DNA of 64,000 nt from Aureimonas fodinaquatilis (GCF_008369445.1 NZ_VTWH01000002.1:186001-250000), one strand, 5' to 3'; counted from the stretch's first letter, positions 17,798 through 28,379 are shown. The notes: generated from the letters alone by a model not told the origin. A program made the numbers and translations.

Positions 17798-20080
17798 ATG
17801 TCTGATCGAGCAACATTTACACCCTATGATCAGCCGACCGGCGGATGGGGTTCGGTCAAATCTCTCGTCAAGCATTCCACCGAACAAAAGGCTTTGTCCA
17901 CTCTGCCCGCGCTGGTGCGCGACCACAACAAGACCGGTGGTTACATGTGCACAAGTTGTGCCTGGGCCAAACCTGGCAAACCCCATATGGCAGAGTTTTG
18001 CGAAAATGGCGCAAAGGCGACTTTCTGGGACTTGACGTCAAACCGCACGGGACCAGAGTTTTTTGCCCGCCATACCGTGTCGGAGTTGCTGGGTTGGTCG
18101 GATTTTGACCTGGAAAATCAGGGTCGCCTCACGCACCCGATGCGATACGACCGGGCCACCGACAAATATGTCGAGGTTTCCTGGGACGCGGCCTTTGCAG
18201 ATATTGGTGCCAGGCTGCAATCATACACTCCGGAAAGTGTCGTGTTTTACATGTCCGGACGCGCCAGTCTGGAAACATCGTTTATGTATCAATTGCTGGC
18301 GCGCCTGTATGGCAACAACAATCTGCCGGACAGCTCCAACATGTGCCACGAAACAACTTCGGTAGCCCTGCCGCAGAGCATCGGCACACCGGTTGGCACC
18401 GTGTTGCTGGAGCATTTTGCCCACACCGATTGCATTCTTTCGTTCGGGCAGAATGTTGGAACAAATGCCCCGCGTCTTTTGCACAGTCTTCAGGAAGTTC
18501 GCGAACGCGACGTACCAATCGTGGTTTTTAATCCGCTTCGCGAGCGAGGGTGGGAATCTTTCATCAGTCCGCAGCGTGTTGGTCAGATGCTGACCAATTC
18601 TCCTACACAGATTGCAACGCAATATTATCAACCGCGTGCCGGTGGCGATATTGCCGTGATGATGGGAATGGCTAAAGCCTTGTTTGCGTTCGATGATGAA
18701 TCGAAGCGGGCCGGTTGCGAGCGCGTTCTGGATGTGGATTTCATAGAAGCACACACGCATGGATTTGATGAGTTTGAGCAGCAGGTTCGCGGCACCGACT
18801 GGCATGAAATTGCCCAGGCAGCTGGCCTGACCCGCGGCGCGTTGGAGGAAGCCGCGCTGACATATGCCAATGCCAGATCAGTGATCGCCATTTACGGCAT
18901 GGGCCTGACCCAGCACAGGCTGGGCGTCGACAATGTGCAGATGCTGATCAACCTTCTGCTGATGCGCGGCAACATCGGCAGGCCGGGTGCTGGCATCTGC
19001 CCCGTACGCGGGCATTCCAATGTGCAGGGCCAGCGCACTGTCGGAATATCGGAAAAAGCGGAGCTTGTGCCGCTGGACGCAATGGCGGAACGGTATCAAT
19101 TTGCGCCGCCACGCAAAGATGGCCTCAACACAGTCGAGGCTTGCGAGGAAATTCTGAACGGAAAAATCAGCGGGTTCATTGGCCTGGGCGGCAATTTTGT
19201 TCGCGCTGTGCCGGAAACCGAATTGATGGAAGCAGCATGGCGCGGGCTGGATCTTTCGGTGCAAGTTGCAACCAAGCTTAACCGCTCTCATCTTGTAACC
19301 GGCCATGCATCCTACATATTGCCGACACTTGTGCGGCCTGAAATTGATGTTCAGGCCTCGGGGCCTCAAATTGTGACGATTGAGGATTCCACAACCTGCA
19401 TTCACGCCTCACACGGGGTGCACAAGCCGGCAAGCGAGCATCTGCTTTCAGAGCCACAAATTGTGGCGCGGCTTGCCATGGCTGCATTGAAGGCCAACCC
19501 AAAAGTACCCTGGTCAGAATGGGCTGGGAATTACGCGCTTGTCCGAGATGAAATTGCAGCGATATTTCCTGGGGACTTTGTGAATTTTAACAACAGGTTG
19601 AATGTGCCGGGCGGTTTCCCAAGGCAGATTCCCGCTCGCGAGCGGGTTTGGGAAACTGATACCGGAAAAGCGAATTTCAAGCTGCCAAGGGCGCTGCATG
19701 CCAGCTTCGATGCGGGTGACGAGCCGGATGTTCTTCGGCTGATGACCCTGCGCTCGAATGACCAGTTCAACACCACCATTTATGGCATGGCCGACAGGCT
19801 TCGTGGCATTCATGCATCTCGAATGGTCCTGATGATCAATGCCAATGACAGGCAGCGTTTGGGAATTGCGAAAGACGCCTCTGTGCGGCTTTGCGCTGCG
19901 GTGGATGACGGGATCGCCAGAAGCGTGGATGGCTTGCAGCTCATAGATTACGACATTCCGGAGGGAACGCTTGCCGGCTATTATCCGGAATGCAATGCGT
20001 TGATACCGCTCTGGCAGTTTGCCGATGAAAGCAAAACTCCGGCAGCAAAATCCGTTCCCGTCAAAATTGAAGCTTCATGA
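17798..20080 (+). CDS. FdhF/YdeP family molybdopterin-dependent oxidoreductase
   Basis: A 760-residue protein of the YdeP branch of the formate-dehydrogenase-like molybdopterin superfamily. In Escherichia coli YdeP is associated with acid resistance; the reaction is unknown. Visible features are CTSCAWAKPG and EFCENGAKATFWD near the N-terminus, typical of this branch, the molybdopterin-binding stretches RGNIGRPGAGICPVRGHSN and GFIGLGGNFVRAVPE, and a C-terminal MGD-binding domain (MTLRSNDQFNTTIYG). ATG 17798 has CCGGAG seven bases upstream. A SemiSWEET gene follows after 14 bases and may be co-transcribed. Confidence 0.88.
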   Translation: MSDRATFTPYDQPTGGWGSVKSLVKHSTEQKALSTLPALVRDHNKTGGYMCTSCAWAKPGKPHMAEFCENGAKATFWDLTSNRTGPEFFARHTVSELLGWSDFDLENQGRLTHPMRYDRATDKYVEVSWDAAFADIGARLQSYTPESVVFYMSGRASLETSFMYQLLARLYGNNNLPDSSNMCHETTSVALPQSIGTPVGTVLLEHFAHTDCILSFGQNVGTNAPRLLHSLQEVRERDVPIVVFNPLRERGWESFISPQRVGQMLTNSPTQIATQYYQPRAGGDIAVMMGMAKALFAFDDESKRAGCERVLDVDFIEAHTHGFDEFEQQVRGTDWHEIAQAAGLTRGALEEAALTYANARSVIAIYGMGLTQHRLGVDNVQMLINLLLMRGNIGRPGAGICPVRGHSNVQGQRTVGISEKAELVPLDAMAERYQFAPPRKDGLNTVEACEEILNGKISGFIGLGGNFVRAVPETELMEAAWRGLDLSVQVATKLNRSHLVTGHASYILPTLVRPEIDVQASGPQIVTIEDSTTCIHASHGVHKPASEHLLSEPQIVARLAMAALKANPKVPWSEWAGNYALVRDEIAAIFPGDFVNFNNRLNVPGGFPRQIPARERVWETDTGKANFKLPRALHASFDAGDEPDVLRLMTLRSNDQFNTTIYGMADRLRGIHASRMVLMINANDRQRLGIAKDASVRLCAAVDDGIARSVDGLQLIDYDIPEGTLAGYYPECNALIPLWQFADESKTPAAKSVPVKIEAS

Positions 20081-20094
20081 GCAAGAGCTGAAAG

Positions 20095-20391
20095 ATGGAT
20101 ATGGCTTTGATCATAGGTTACCTCGCATCTGTCTGCTCGATGACAAGCTTCGTGCCGCAGGCGTGGAAGATTATCAAAACGGGCGATACCGAAGCCATTT
20201 CCAAACGGATGTACACCGTCACAGTCATTGGCTTTGCACTCTGGTCGGCTTTTGGATTCCTGCGTATGGAATGGCCAATCATTCTGACGAATGTCGTCTG
20301 TTTCTTTCTTTCCGGATTCATTTTGACGATGAAATGGCTGCCGAGGCGTAAGCGGGAAGCGGTTTCGGCAAAGCTTGACCCGGACAAATAG
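20095..20391 (+). CDS. SemiSWEET family small transporter
   Basis: A 98-residue, three-helix PQ-loop protein that would work as a homodimer to pass small sugars or related solutes down their gradient. The PQ motif is in SFVPQAWKIIKTGDTEAIS, and the last helix ends before a basic tail KWLPRRKRE. The length is typical for bacterial SemiSWEETs. It lies 14 bases downstream of the FdhF/YdeP gene. Confidence 0.85.
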   Translation: MDMALIIGYLASVCSMTSFVPQAWKIIKTGDTEAISKRMYTVTVIGFALWSAFGFLRMEWPIILTNVVCFFLSGFILTMKWLPRRKREAVSAKLDPDK

Positions 20392-20502
20392 TCTTTTGCC
20401 CACCCGCGCTTATTCACGATTGCTTCAAGGTGCCCAACAAATTTGGAACCATTTGGCCCACCGGTCGTACCGGATAGTGAACAAACTTCAGGGCAATCAT
20501 CA

Positions 20503-20925
20503 ATGAGCAGCTACCCTTACGTAAAATATGCGCCGCCAACTTTCGCCGGTTCAGCGTATCGAATTATATCGGCCTTCCCAATTGCCGCCTTCAGCCTGAC
20601 CATCGTCACCGATGTCGCCTATTGGCAGACCGCAAATCTTCTTTGGTTGCATTTTTCCGAATGGCTGCTCTTTGCCGGTATTATTTTCGGAGTATTGGCT
20701 GCGCTGGTGCGTGTTCTGGAAGCTTTCACTGGCGGAACGCGCCATAAGGCAGCGTATTACATAGCCGGTGCGGCTGTTCTGCTGCTCGCGCTGGTCAACA
20801 ATTTTGTTCACACGGCCGACGGCATTACGGCCGTTATTCCTTATGGGCTGGCACTATCCATTCTCACGGCTGTCGCCATGTGCGCAGCTGGCCTTTTCGG
20901 CCGGATTGGAGGCCATTATGCGTAA
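20503..20925 (+). CDS. DUF2231 family membrane protein
   Basis: A 140-residue membrane protein with four predicted helices matching the DUF2231 family (function unknown). Features include FPIAAFSLTIVTDVAYW and LVNNFVHTADG. The upstream ATG 20443 would add a non-hydrophobic stretch; ATG 20503 is taken as start though its ribosome binding site is weak. Its stop overlaps the start of the following dehydrogenase, and this pair is probably one unit: DUF2231 proteins are often next to sorbosone-dehydrogenase-type genes. Confidence 0.8.
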   Translation: MSSYPYVKYAPPTFAGSAYRIISAFPIAAFSLTIVTDVAYWQTANLLWLHFSEWLLFAGIIFGVLAALVRVLEAFTGGTRHKAAYYIAGAAVLLLALVNNFVHTADGITAVIPYGLALSILTAVAMCAAGLFGRIGGHYA

Positions 20926-22420
20926 GCTCAACGTTGCCGCGCTTCTGGCAGGTGCCTCATTTGTTGTTGTCGGATGCAGCGATTCCGACAATTTTGATAT
21001 ACGTCAGCAGATTGGGCCGGACCCGGTGCTTCCAGCACCCTCGCAGAGTTTGCTTCCCGACCTGAAAGTGGCTGAAGTTGTCGGCTGGCAGGAGGGGCAG
21101 ACCCCGACCGTTCCGGAAGGGCTGGTCATTGCACCTTACGCTACCGATCTTGCCAATCCTCGCACTGTTCACACTCTGCCCAATGGCGATGTTCTGGTGG
21201 TGCAGTCCAAAGCGCCACCCGGCAAGCCGCTCAACCGCCCGAAGGATGTGGTGCGTGACTGGATCATGGCCATGGCGGCCGGGGACGGCGGCAACGAGAA
21301 GGAAACCAATCTCGTTACACTGTTGCGCGATACCGATCGCAATGGCGTGGTTGATGAACGCGTGGATCTATTGACCGGACTGACCTCTCCATTTGGCATC
21401 GCCTGGCATGATGGCACACTTTATGTTGCAGCAGCCGACGCCATCCTTTCCTATCCCTATGAACTGGGCGCAACTGAAATCACGGCAGAGCCGACAATAT
21501 TGGCACCTCTGCCCGGTGGCCCTATCAATCACCATTGGACCAAAGATCTGGCTCTCAGCCCGGATGGCCGCTTTCTCTACGCTTCTGTTGGCTCCAATTC
21601 CAATGCGGGCGAAAGAGGACTTGAGGCGGAAAAGGGCAGGGCCGCAATCTGGCAGGTAGACCGTGAAACCGGCGCAGCCAAGGTGTTTGCTTCAGGATTG
21701 CGCAACCCGAATGGATTGAACATTCATCCTGAAACGGGCGAACTCTGGACCGTTGTCAACGAGCGGGACGAGCTGGGACCAAACCTTGTGCCTGACTACC
21801 TGACATCAGTGCAGGAAAACGGATTCTATGGCTGGCCATGGAGCTATTTCGGCCAGCATGTGGATGAGCGGGTTTACCCGCCGCGACCTGATCTTGTGGA
21901 AACGGCCATTGCGCCTGACTATGCCTTGTCCAGCCACGTGGCCGCATTGGGTCTGGCTTTTACGAATGATTCCGCAATGCCGGAAGAATTTGCGCAAGGC
22001 GCGTTTGTGGGCAATCGCGGAAGCTGGAACCGCAACACGTTCAACGGCTACAAGGTTCTCTACATACCGTTCGTTGATGGAAAGCCCGCTGGCGAAGCCC
22101 AGGATGTTGTGACCGGATTTCTGGAGAGCGATGAAGCCCGTGGCCGTCCTGTAGGTTTGGCGATGGACGGTACAGGTGCGCTGCTGATTGCCGATGATGC
22201 AGGAAATACAGTCTGGCGTGTGGCGGCGGCAGATGGAACTGTTACGCCTGAACCATTTTCAACAGACAGGGTTGTGCAGGATACTGTGGGGCAGGGGCAG
22301 GTAACGCAACCTGCAGGGCCTGCCGCTGATGGTGTATCTCCAGTGGAACCGCCACAGACGGACATTGCGCCTGCAATATCACCGGAGGATGGTGCCGCCC
22401 CGCCGCAAGAGGCGGAGTAG
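20918..22420 (+). CDS. PQQ-dependent sugar dehydrogenase (sorbosone dehydrogenase-like lipoprotein)
   Basis: A 500-residue periplasmic beta-propeller of the soluble glucose/L-sorbosone dehydrogenase family. Residues 1-20 form a lipoprotein signal with lipobox VVGC, so it is probably anchored to a membrane. Propeller motifs include LANPRTVHTLPNGDVLV, NHHWTKDLALSPDGRFLYASVGSNSN (written here only in part of its extent), FASGLRNPNGLNIHPETGEL and GNRGSWNRN. The last 60 residues are proline-rich and low-complexity. ATG 20918 overlaps the DUF2231 stop and follows GGATTGGAGG. PQQ as cofactor is inferred from the family. Confidence 0.86.
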   Translation: MRKLNVAALLAGASFVVVGCSDSDNFDIRQQIGPDPVLPAPSQSLLPDLKVAEVVGWQEGQTPTVPEGLVIAPYATDLANPRTVHTLPNGDVLVVQSKAPPGKPLNRPKDVVRDWIMAMAAGDGGNEKETNLVTLLRDTDRNGVVDERVDLLTGLTSPFGIAWHDGTLYVAAADAILSYPYELGATEITAEPTILAPLPGGPINHHWTKDLALSPDGRFLYASVGSNSNAGERGLEAEKGRAAIWQVDRETGAAKVFASGLRNPNGLNIHPETGELWTVVNERDELGPNLVPDYLTSVQENGFYGWPWSYFGQHVDERVYPPRPDLVETAIAPDYALSSHVAALGLAFTNDSAMPEEFAQGAFVGNRGSWNRNTFNGYKVLYIPFVDGKPAGEAQDVVTGFLESDEARGRPVGLAMDGTGALLIADDAGNTVWRVAAADGTVTPEPFSTDRVVQDTVGQGQVTQPAGPAADGVSPVEPPQTDIAPAISPEDGAAPPQEAE

Positions 22421-22426
22421 CCTTTC

Positions 22427-23491
22427 CTACTTCGCGCTGTTCAACCAGCGTCTTACGATGGCCTCGTCAGGATCGAGGCCATCGGGCACCGATTTCAGTC
22501 GGGAACGAATGCCCTTGATTTTGTCGTGCAGCGTGTCATCCAGCCAGGCATTCACCGCATCCGGGTGCACATAGCAACGACGGCACACACTGCGTGTATT
22601 TCGCAACTGGGCTGCCACATGATCAATCACTGCATTGAGGGCAATGGTCTGACCCCGCTTGGTTTCGGGAAGCGGTTCTTGCGCAAAAGCCAAAGTGGCC
22701 AACACAGTGGCGCCCCATGTTCTGAAATGTTTTGAACTGAAGGCAGGTCCGATAGCCTGTTGAATATACTCATTCACATCATGCGAATTGATTTTGCGGC
22801 GTGAACCGTCTGTATCAATATATTGAAACAGATTTTGCCCGGGCAGATCCTGAATGGCCCGCACGACATTTGCAATGCGACGATCTGAGAGTTTCAGGTT
22901 CCACTGCTTGCCGGATTTGCCTTTAAACGCAAAGCGCAAGGCGGATCCTTCAATTTCCAGATGGCGATTGCGAAGCGTTGTCAGGCCAAAACTGGCGTTT
23001 TCGCGGCGGTAGGTATCATTTCCAATGCGGATAAGCGTGTTGTCCAAGAGCCATATTACCGAGGCAATCACCCGCTCTCGCGGCAAGCCATGCCGCCTGA
23101 GGTCGGCATCCACCTGCTGACGCAGTTTGGGCAGCTCATTGGAAAAAGCCGCAAGGCTGGAGAATTTGGCTGCATCTCGGCATTGGGTCCAGGATGGATG
23201 ATAACGGTATTGCTTGCGGCCTTTCTGGTCCCGTCCGGTTGCCTGGATATGTCCGGTGGTGTCGATGCACATCCAGACATCCTGCCATGCGGGCGGAATA
23301 ACCAGCGCCTTCAGGCGAGCCACGGTTACCTTATCAGAAACGCGCTTTCCATCGCTGTCGTAATAGGCAAAACCTGTTCCGGATTTTCGCCGGGTAAATC
23401 CCGCTTCACTGTCATTGACGTAAACAAGCTCAGCCTCCTGCGCTGATACTGTTGCGGCGGCCCGCACTCTTGGGAGCTCAATGACGTCCAT
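22427..23491 (-). CDS. Type IB DNA topoisomerase (poxvirus-like)
   Basis: A 354-residue monomeric topoisomerase that relaxes supercoils through a 3'-phosphotyrosyl intermediate. The family's bacterial N-terminal domain (GFTRRKSGTGFAYYD, LVIPPAWQDVWMC, GHIQATGRDQKGRKQYRYH) is followed by the catalytic domain with the conserved RIGNDTYRRENASFGLTTL segment, KGKSGKQW, and HFRTWGATV. The nucleophile is Tyr307 in CRRCYVHP. ATG 23491 is chosen; a GTG at 23605 would add 38 residues with no family resemblance. Confidence 0.9.
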   Translation of the reverse strand: MDVIELPRVRAAATVSAQEAELVYVNDSEAGFTRRKSGTGFAYYDSDGKRVSDKVTVARLKALVIPPAWQDVWMCIDTTGHIQATGRDQKGRKQYRYHPSWTQCRDAAKFSSLAAFSNELPKLRQQVDADLRRHGLPRERVIASVIWLLDNTLIRIGNDTYRRENASFGLTTLRNRHLEIEGSALRFAFKGKSGKQWNLKLSDRRIANVVRAIQDLPGQNLFQYIDTDGSRRKINSHDVNEYIQQAIGPAFSSKHFRTWGATVLATLAFAQEPLPETKRGQTIALNAVIDHVAAQLRNTRSVCRRCYVHPDAVNAWLDDTLHDKIKGIRSRLKSVPDGLDPDEAIVRRWLNSAK

Positions 23492-23728
23492 GTCCAGCGC
23501 CTTTTCAAAGAAAGTCAGCCTATTCAAACGGTGGAGCTGGAATGGCGTTCCCGGCGCATTGAAAAATCCTGAAATCGAAGGCCGGGCGCCGAAGTCGTTC
23601 GGCACAACCGCTATTCTTTTCTGATGACGCAGTTGAGAAGATCAAGGACGGCACAATTACCAATTACATCTACGATCCCTCAACTGCCAGCCTGGTGTAC
23701 CAGGGCACTGATGCGGCATAACAGCCGA

Positions 23729-25213
23729 TCAGTGTCCCAGAACCTTTTGCATGGCGTCAGGGCGGTCATGCACGGCGAGCTTGTCCATGATTGTTGCACT
23801 TGCATCATTCATGCCGATCAGCTCAACGTCCACGCCCGTTTTTCGAAATTTCAACACTGCCTGATCGATGGCGTTTACGCCGGTCAAATCCCAGATATGT
23901 GATTGGCTGACATCGATAATGACCTTCTGCAGCGGCTCGGTAAAATTGGACGCGGCCAGAAACTCATCGGCTGAAGCGAAGAAAATTTGCCCCTCAACGC
24001 GGTAATGGCGCTGTGTGCCGTCGCTCGAAAGGCTCGAACCAACCCGAAAGATCTGCGCGACCTTCCATGCAAAAAACACTCCGGACAACAGAACGCCTAT
24101 GCCAACGCCGAGCGCCAGATTGTGCGTGAAAACCATGGTGATCACCGTTGCAAGCATGACGATGCTGGAACGGCGAGGGTGGTGACCAAGGTCGGCCAAT
24201 GACGACCAGCGGAATGTGCCGATTGATACCATGATCATGATGGCAACGAGCGCTGGCATGGCGATCAGCCCCACAATATCCCCCAACACCATCAACAGAA
24301 ACAGGAGGAAAGCCCCGGCAGTGAATGTGGACAAGCGCGTGCGTCCGCCCGACCTGACATTGATGCCGGACTGGCCGATCATCGCGCAGCCCGCCATGCC
24401 GCCGAAAAAACCACTGGCGATATTGGCGATGCCCTGACCAATGCTTTCACGATTTTTGTCGCTGGTTGTATCCGTCATCTGATCGACAATGGAAGCTGTC
24501 AGCAGGCTTTCCAGGAGGCCCACAGCGGCAACAGCGACAGATGTTGGCAAAATGATCCAAAGCGTTTCCAGATTCAACGGAATGTCTGGAAACAGCAGCA
24601 CTGGCAGCGCATCCGGCAACTCGCCAAGATCCGCAACAGTGCGCACGTCTATGCCGAACGCAATTGACAATCCGGTCAGCAGCAGAATGCAGATAAGAGG
24701 CGACGGCACAGCCTTGGTCAATTTGGGAAACAGGTAGATGATGGCAAGGCCAGCGGCAATCAGCACATATGTCTGCCACGTCACTCCGATCAACTCGGGC
24801 AATTGTGCCATGAAGATCAGAATGGCGAGTGCGTTGACGAAGCCTGTCATCACCGAACGCGAGATGAACCGCATGACATAGCCGACGCGCAAATAGCCAG
24901 CAGCGATCTGGATCACCCCGGCAAGAATGGTTGCTGCCAGAAGATATTGCAGACCATGCTCACGCACCAAAGTGCCAAACAGCACGGCGGTTGCCGCCGT
25001 TGCCGCAGAGATCATCGCTGGTCTGCCGCCGGCAAAGGAAATGACAATGGCAATGACCACAGAGGCATAGAGCCCGACGCGTGGATCAACACCCGCAATG
25101 ATGGAAAAGCCAATGGCTTCGGGAATAAGGGCCAGTGCGACAACAATACCGGCCAGGATATCGGCACGGACATTGGAGAACCAGTTGCGACGCAGGTATT
25201 CAGTTGGAAACAT
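23729..25213 (-). CDS. SulP family anion transporter with STAS domain
   Basis: A 494-residue inner-membrane SulP (SLC26-like) transporter, probably for sulfate, bicarbonate or another small anion. It starts with the canonical [11 protein letters not shown] and [22 protein letters not shown] helix, contains the repeated core helices, [15 protein letters not shown], and ends in a STAS domain (about 395-494; [29 protein letters not shown]). The substrate is not predictable. TTG 25228 is an alternative start five codons upstream. Confidence 0.9.
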   Translation of the reverse strand: MFPTEYLRRNWFSNVRADILAGIVVALALIPEAIGFSIIAGVDPRVGLYASVVIAIVISFAGGRPAMISAATAATAVLFGTLVREHGLQYLLAATILAGVIQIAAGYLRVGYVMRFISRSVMTGFVNALAILIFMAQLPELIGVTWQTYVLIAAGLAIIYLFPKLTKAVPSPLICILLLTGLSIAFGIDVRTVADLGELPDALPVLLFPDIPLNLETLWIILPTSVAVAAVGLLESLLTASIVDQMTDTTSDKNRESIGQGIANIASGFFGGMAGCAMIGQSGINVRSGGRTRLSTFTAGAFLLFLLMVLGDIVGLIAMPALVAIMIMVSIGTFRWSSLADLGHHPRRSSIVMLATVITMVFTHNLALGVGIGVLLSGVFFAWKVAQIFRVGSSLSSDGTQRHYRVEGQIFFASADEFLAASNFTEPLQKVIIDVSQSHIWDLTGVNAIDQAVLKFRKTGVDVELIGMNDASATIMDKLAVHDRPDAMQKVLGH

Positions 25214-25491
25214 TGACTCACAATACAACCCACGCGGCCAGCAGAAGTGTGCCGAGCTTATTCTGTATGGGTTTTAATTTGAGTGTCCGGCGGATCGGCG
25301 GCCGGAAGAGCCACCCGGAATTGCACCGGGTCCAGGGTTGATAGAGTGCCATTGCCACAACCGCTCACTGCTTGCAAGCTGAAGCGAGTGTGCCAAAAGT
25401 GTTGATCGACCGTCTATGCAAATGGCGGATGGCTCACAAAAACACTTGAAATGAGCGGCGCAGGGGATGTTGCGAGGTTTTGCCTGCGGGT

Positions 25492-26898
25492 TTATCGGAC
25501 GCGTTCAACGAGGGGTGATTTCCAGGTGCCATCAATGAGCGAAGCCTGTGGCAGATAATAACGCAAAGCCAGCATAAACGGACCCTCGGGTGCAGGCAGC
25601 CAGTTGCTTTGTAGATCTGCTCCGGGCGACTCCGCTTGAATGTAGATCGTGACTCCGCCGTCGGCATCCTTTTTCAGCTCAGGCAGCATCGGCGAATTGA
25701 TCAGATAGCGGTCGATCGCGTTGGCGACCAGAAACTGTTCCGGCAGCTTGTACATGGTAAGCGACCAGAACGCATTCACCGGTGGAAATTCGCCTCCTGC
25801 AAAGCGTAAGCGGTACTGGCCGGTAGAACCGTCCAGTCGCTGATTGTCAGAATCCTTTTCATAAAGCGGGTAAATTGCCTCTTCTTTGGAATTGGCGCCG
25901 ATGCCGACCTGAGTGCCGACGGCGCGCCGTATATAATCATTTTCCAAGAACGATCGGGTGCCAAAAAGGTCGTCGACATTGCCGCCGAGGCTCTCTCGTC
26001 TCTCATCAATCTGTTTCTGACCATCCGCCATTCCGGCTTTCAACGCATCCTGCAGTTCTGGCGAAAGCTGTGCGAAATCGAACGGCTCGCCCGCCACGAT
26101 ACCAATCCGTTCAAAACGTTTTCGTAGGTCAGTTTCTGTGGGGTGCACCGGCTCCGCGAACTGAAGTGCAAATGCAAGAACGTTGAAAAACTCGGGTGAC
26201 AGCTCTTGAGGCGATGGGTTAACAGGCTTCACCCAGTCAATAACAGGTGCCGCTGGTGGGGTGGGCGTCTGCAAAAATTCAGAAAGCGGACGAATCTGAT
26301 ACTTTTTCTGAATGGCAATGACATTGTCCAGATCGGCGGGATTGAAAAGCTGCGTGCGGCCCACAATGTTCACGAACGACGTTTCGGCCTTGAACACCCT
26401 CTCAATGCCATCTGGCATTTCCCCGTCCCAATCCGGTCCGGCAAACAGATAGTTGCCACCAGAATTTCCCGTTGCCCGAGTGCCCAGATAATCGAAATTG
26501 AATGTGTAAATATCCATCATCTGGAACACAAAATAGCGCTCTTTTTCGATAGCCGGCACCGTTAGAACGATTGGCTCTGCACGCAGATCCAGCCCGATAA
26601 AGGTATAGGGCGTGTCGGAGTTCGGGGTAACAAAGGCGGTGTCTTCAGGGGTGAAAACGCGTGCAATGTTCAGGAGTGAGTTGAACGGTCCCTTATATTG
26701 GGAATTGTTCCTGTCCACCGAGAAAGCGTACATTGTAGCGTAGCTAGTGACGATCGGCACACCGTAAACATAGGCATCACGAGCGATTTCCCGCGTTTCT
26801 TCAACTGTCGCATCAGGTTGCCCAGAATTGGCCTTCGGTGATGCCAGCAAACAGGCTGAAAGCATCATCAGAGTGAAAAGTGTGCTGCGAAATCTCAC
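25492..26898 (-). CDS. Exported DUF1254/DUF1214 protein (copy 1)
   Basis: A 468-residue secreted protein. A GTG start at 26898, with GGGGGC upstream, gives a clean signal peptide (RFRSTLFTLMMLSACLLAS); an ATG at 26955 would add 19 residues. The DUF1254 domain comes first (YVYGVPIVTSYATMYAF, VTPNSDTPYTFIGLDLRAEP) and the DUF1214 domain last (FWSLTMYKLPEQFLVANAIDRY). No reaction is established for the family. It is followed downstream in the same direction by nothing; upstream is a paralogue with the same layout. Confidence 0.85.
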   Translation of the reverse strand: MRFRSTLFTLMMLSACLLASPKANSGQPDATVEETREIARDAYVYGVPIVTSYATMYAFSVDRNNSQYKGPFNSLLNIARVFTPEDTAFVTPNSDTPYTFIGLDLRAEPIVLTVPAIEKERYFVFQMMDIYTFNFDYLGTRATGNSGGNYLFAGPDWDGEMPDGIERVFKAETSFVNIVGRTQLFNPADLDNVIAIQKKYQIRPLSEFLQTPTPPAAPVIDWVKPVNPSPQELSPEFFNVLAFALQFAEPVHPTETDLRKRFERIGIVAGEPFDFAQLSPELQDALKAGMADGQKQIDERRESLGGNVDDLFGTRSFLENDYIRRAVGTQVGIGANSKEEAIYPLYEKDSDNQRLDGSTGQYRLRFAGGEFPPVNAFWSLTMYKLPEQFLVANAIDRYLINSPMLPELKKDADGGVTIYIQAESPGADLQSNWLPAPEGPFMLALRYYLPQASLIDGTWKSPLVERVR

Positions 26899-27011
26899 CG
26901 ATTGCCCCCTTATGGTTCCACTGACGGCCACGCTTTGTGGCGTGTGGAAATTCATGACGACCCACGCATCTGTTCTTCGACAGGTCCCCGCAGGTTTGCT
27001 AAGAATTCAGT

Positions 27012-28379
27012 TCAGCCCCGCCGCACAATTTTTGGTGGTACCCAACGTCCGTCGCGGGCATCAGCCTTCGGCAGATATAGCCGCATAACAGCGTAGAATT
27101 TGCCGGCCGGAGCGGGAAGCCAGTTGGACTCTAGTTCGGGACCCGGGCTTTCATGCTGGAGATACAAGGTGATCCGGCCCGTATCATCCTTCTTCAAACC
27201 AGAAAGCATGGATGAATTTATCAGGTAACGATCCATCTCATTGGCAACCAGAAATTGGCTGGGTTGATCGTACATGGTTATTGACCAGAATGCGTCCACC
27301 GGTGGGAGCATGTTCGCATCAAAGGATAGACTGTATCTGTCGCGGGTTGCATCCAACAGAGTTCGATCGTCATTAAAGACGTACATGACATAGAGCGCTT
27401 CCTCCAGGCTGTTGCCATATATGCCACCCTGCGCGGCAGAGGCGCGGACCATATACTGTCCCTTCATCTGCTCAGGGGAACCGAATGCCTTTGAGGAATC
27501 CACAATCTGCGCGGCAGTGTTTCTGATCTCGTCATACGTCGTTACAGCGCCTGCTTTCATCTGCGAGACCGTGTCCGCAGGCAGTTTTTGAGGCGGCCAG
27601 TCTTCGCCGGCGACAACGCCCAAATTGGTCAGGATTTCCCGTTGCGCTTCATCGCCTTCATATGGCGGTGCAAACTGCAGGAGGAATGCGGCCAGTTGCC
27701 AGTAGTTTGACGCCATCAATTCTTCCGATATTGGTGGCCAGTCAACGGCTTTCGGCGCGGGCGGAGCTTCGGTCCCGGCATATTCGGACAGAAGCTGTGC
27801 CCTGTATCCCTCTTGTATTTTCTTGACCTCATTCAAATCGTCAGGAGAGAAAAGCTGCGTACGCACAATGCCAATACCGAGCTCGGTGGGCATTTCGATC
27901 ACCCGTTTGATGCCCTGAGGAACAACACCGTCCCAGCCCGGGCCTGTGATGAGGAAATCGCCACCTTTATTGCCATCCAGCCGTGTACCCGGATAGTCGA
28001 CATTGTTTGTATAGAGATCAACCAGCTGCAGGGAGTAATAGCGGTCATCTTCAATCGCCGGCATGGTAACCACCACTGGCTCGGCGCGCAGATCAAAAAC
28101 GATGAAGGAGTATGGAGTATCGGAATTCGGCGTGATGATTGCCGTGTCCTCAGGCGTGTAGACCCTTGCAATGCTGACCAAGCTGTTGAGCGGGCCTTTA
28201 TATTGGGCGCCACCCGGTTCCAGGGCATACTGATACATCGTCAGATAATTCTTCACCATCGGGTAGGTGTAGATGTATCCCTCACGGATTTGCGCCTGAA
28301 TGTCCTGCTGCGCAAGAGCAGGCAAAACAGGCAGTACGACAGCAGTTACAGCCATCGACAAAAAACTGCGGCGTTTCAT
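27012..28379 (-). CDS. Exported DUF1254/DUF1214 protein (copy 2)
   Basis: A 455-residue paralogue of the neighbouring gene. It has a typical signal peptide (MKRRSFLSMAVTAVVLPVL, ending ALAQ), then DUF1254 (YIYTYPMVKNYLTMYQYAL, ITPNSDTPYSFIVFDLRAEP) and DUF1214 (FWSITMYDQPSQFLVANEMD) domains in the same order. The two genes are 113 bp apart, probably co-transcribed leftwards, and clearly arose by duplication, but have diverged well beyond recent-copy levels. Confidence 0.87.
   Translation of the reverse strand: MKRRSFLSMAVTAVVLPVLPALAQQDIQAQIREGYIYTYPMVKNYLTMYQYALEPGGAQYKGPLNSLVSIARVYTPEDTAIITPNSDTPYSFIVFDLRAEPVVVTMPAIEDDRYYSLQLVDLYTNNVDYPGTRLDGNKGGDFLITGPGWDGVVPQGIKRVIEMPTELGIGIVRTQLFSPDDLNEVKKIQEGYRAQLLSEYAGTEAPPAPKAVDWPPISEELMASNYWQLAAFLLQFAPPYEGDEAQREILTNLGVVAGEDWPPQKLPADTVSQMKAGAVTTYDEIRNTAAQIVDSSKAFGSPEQMKGQYMVRASAAQGGIYGNSLEEALYVMYVFNDDRTLLDATRDRYSLSFDANMLPPVDAFWSITMYDQPSQFLVANEMDRYLINSSMLSGLKKDDTGRITLYLQHESPGPELESNWLPAPAGKFYAVMRLYLPKADARDGRWVPPKIVRRG

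Noticed and set aside
23618-23721. Short open C-terminal-like stretch (AVEKIKDGTITNYIYDPSTA) on the plus strand
   Set aside because: It reads like the end of a protein and stops at 23721, but no start or upstream domain exists; it may be a gene remnant or chance, so it is not annotated.
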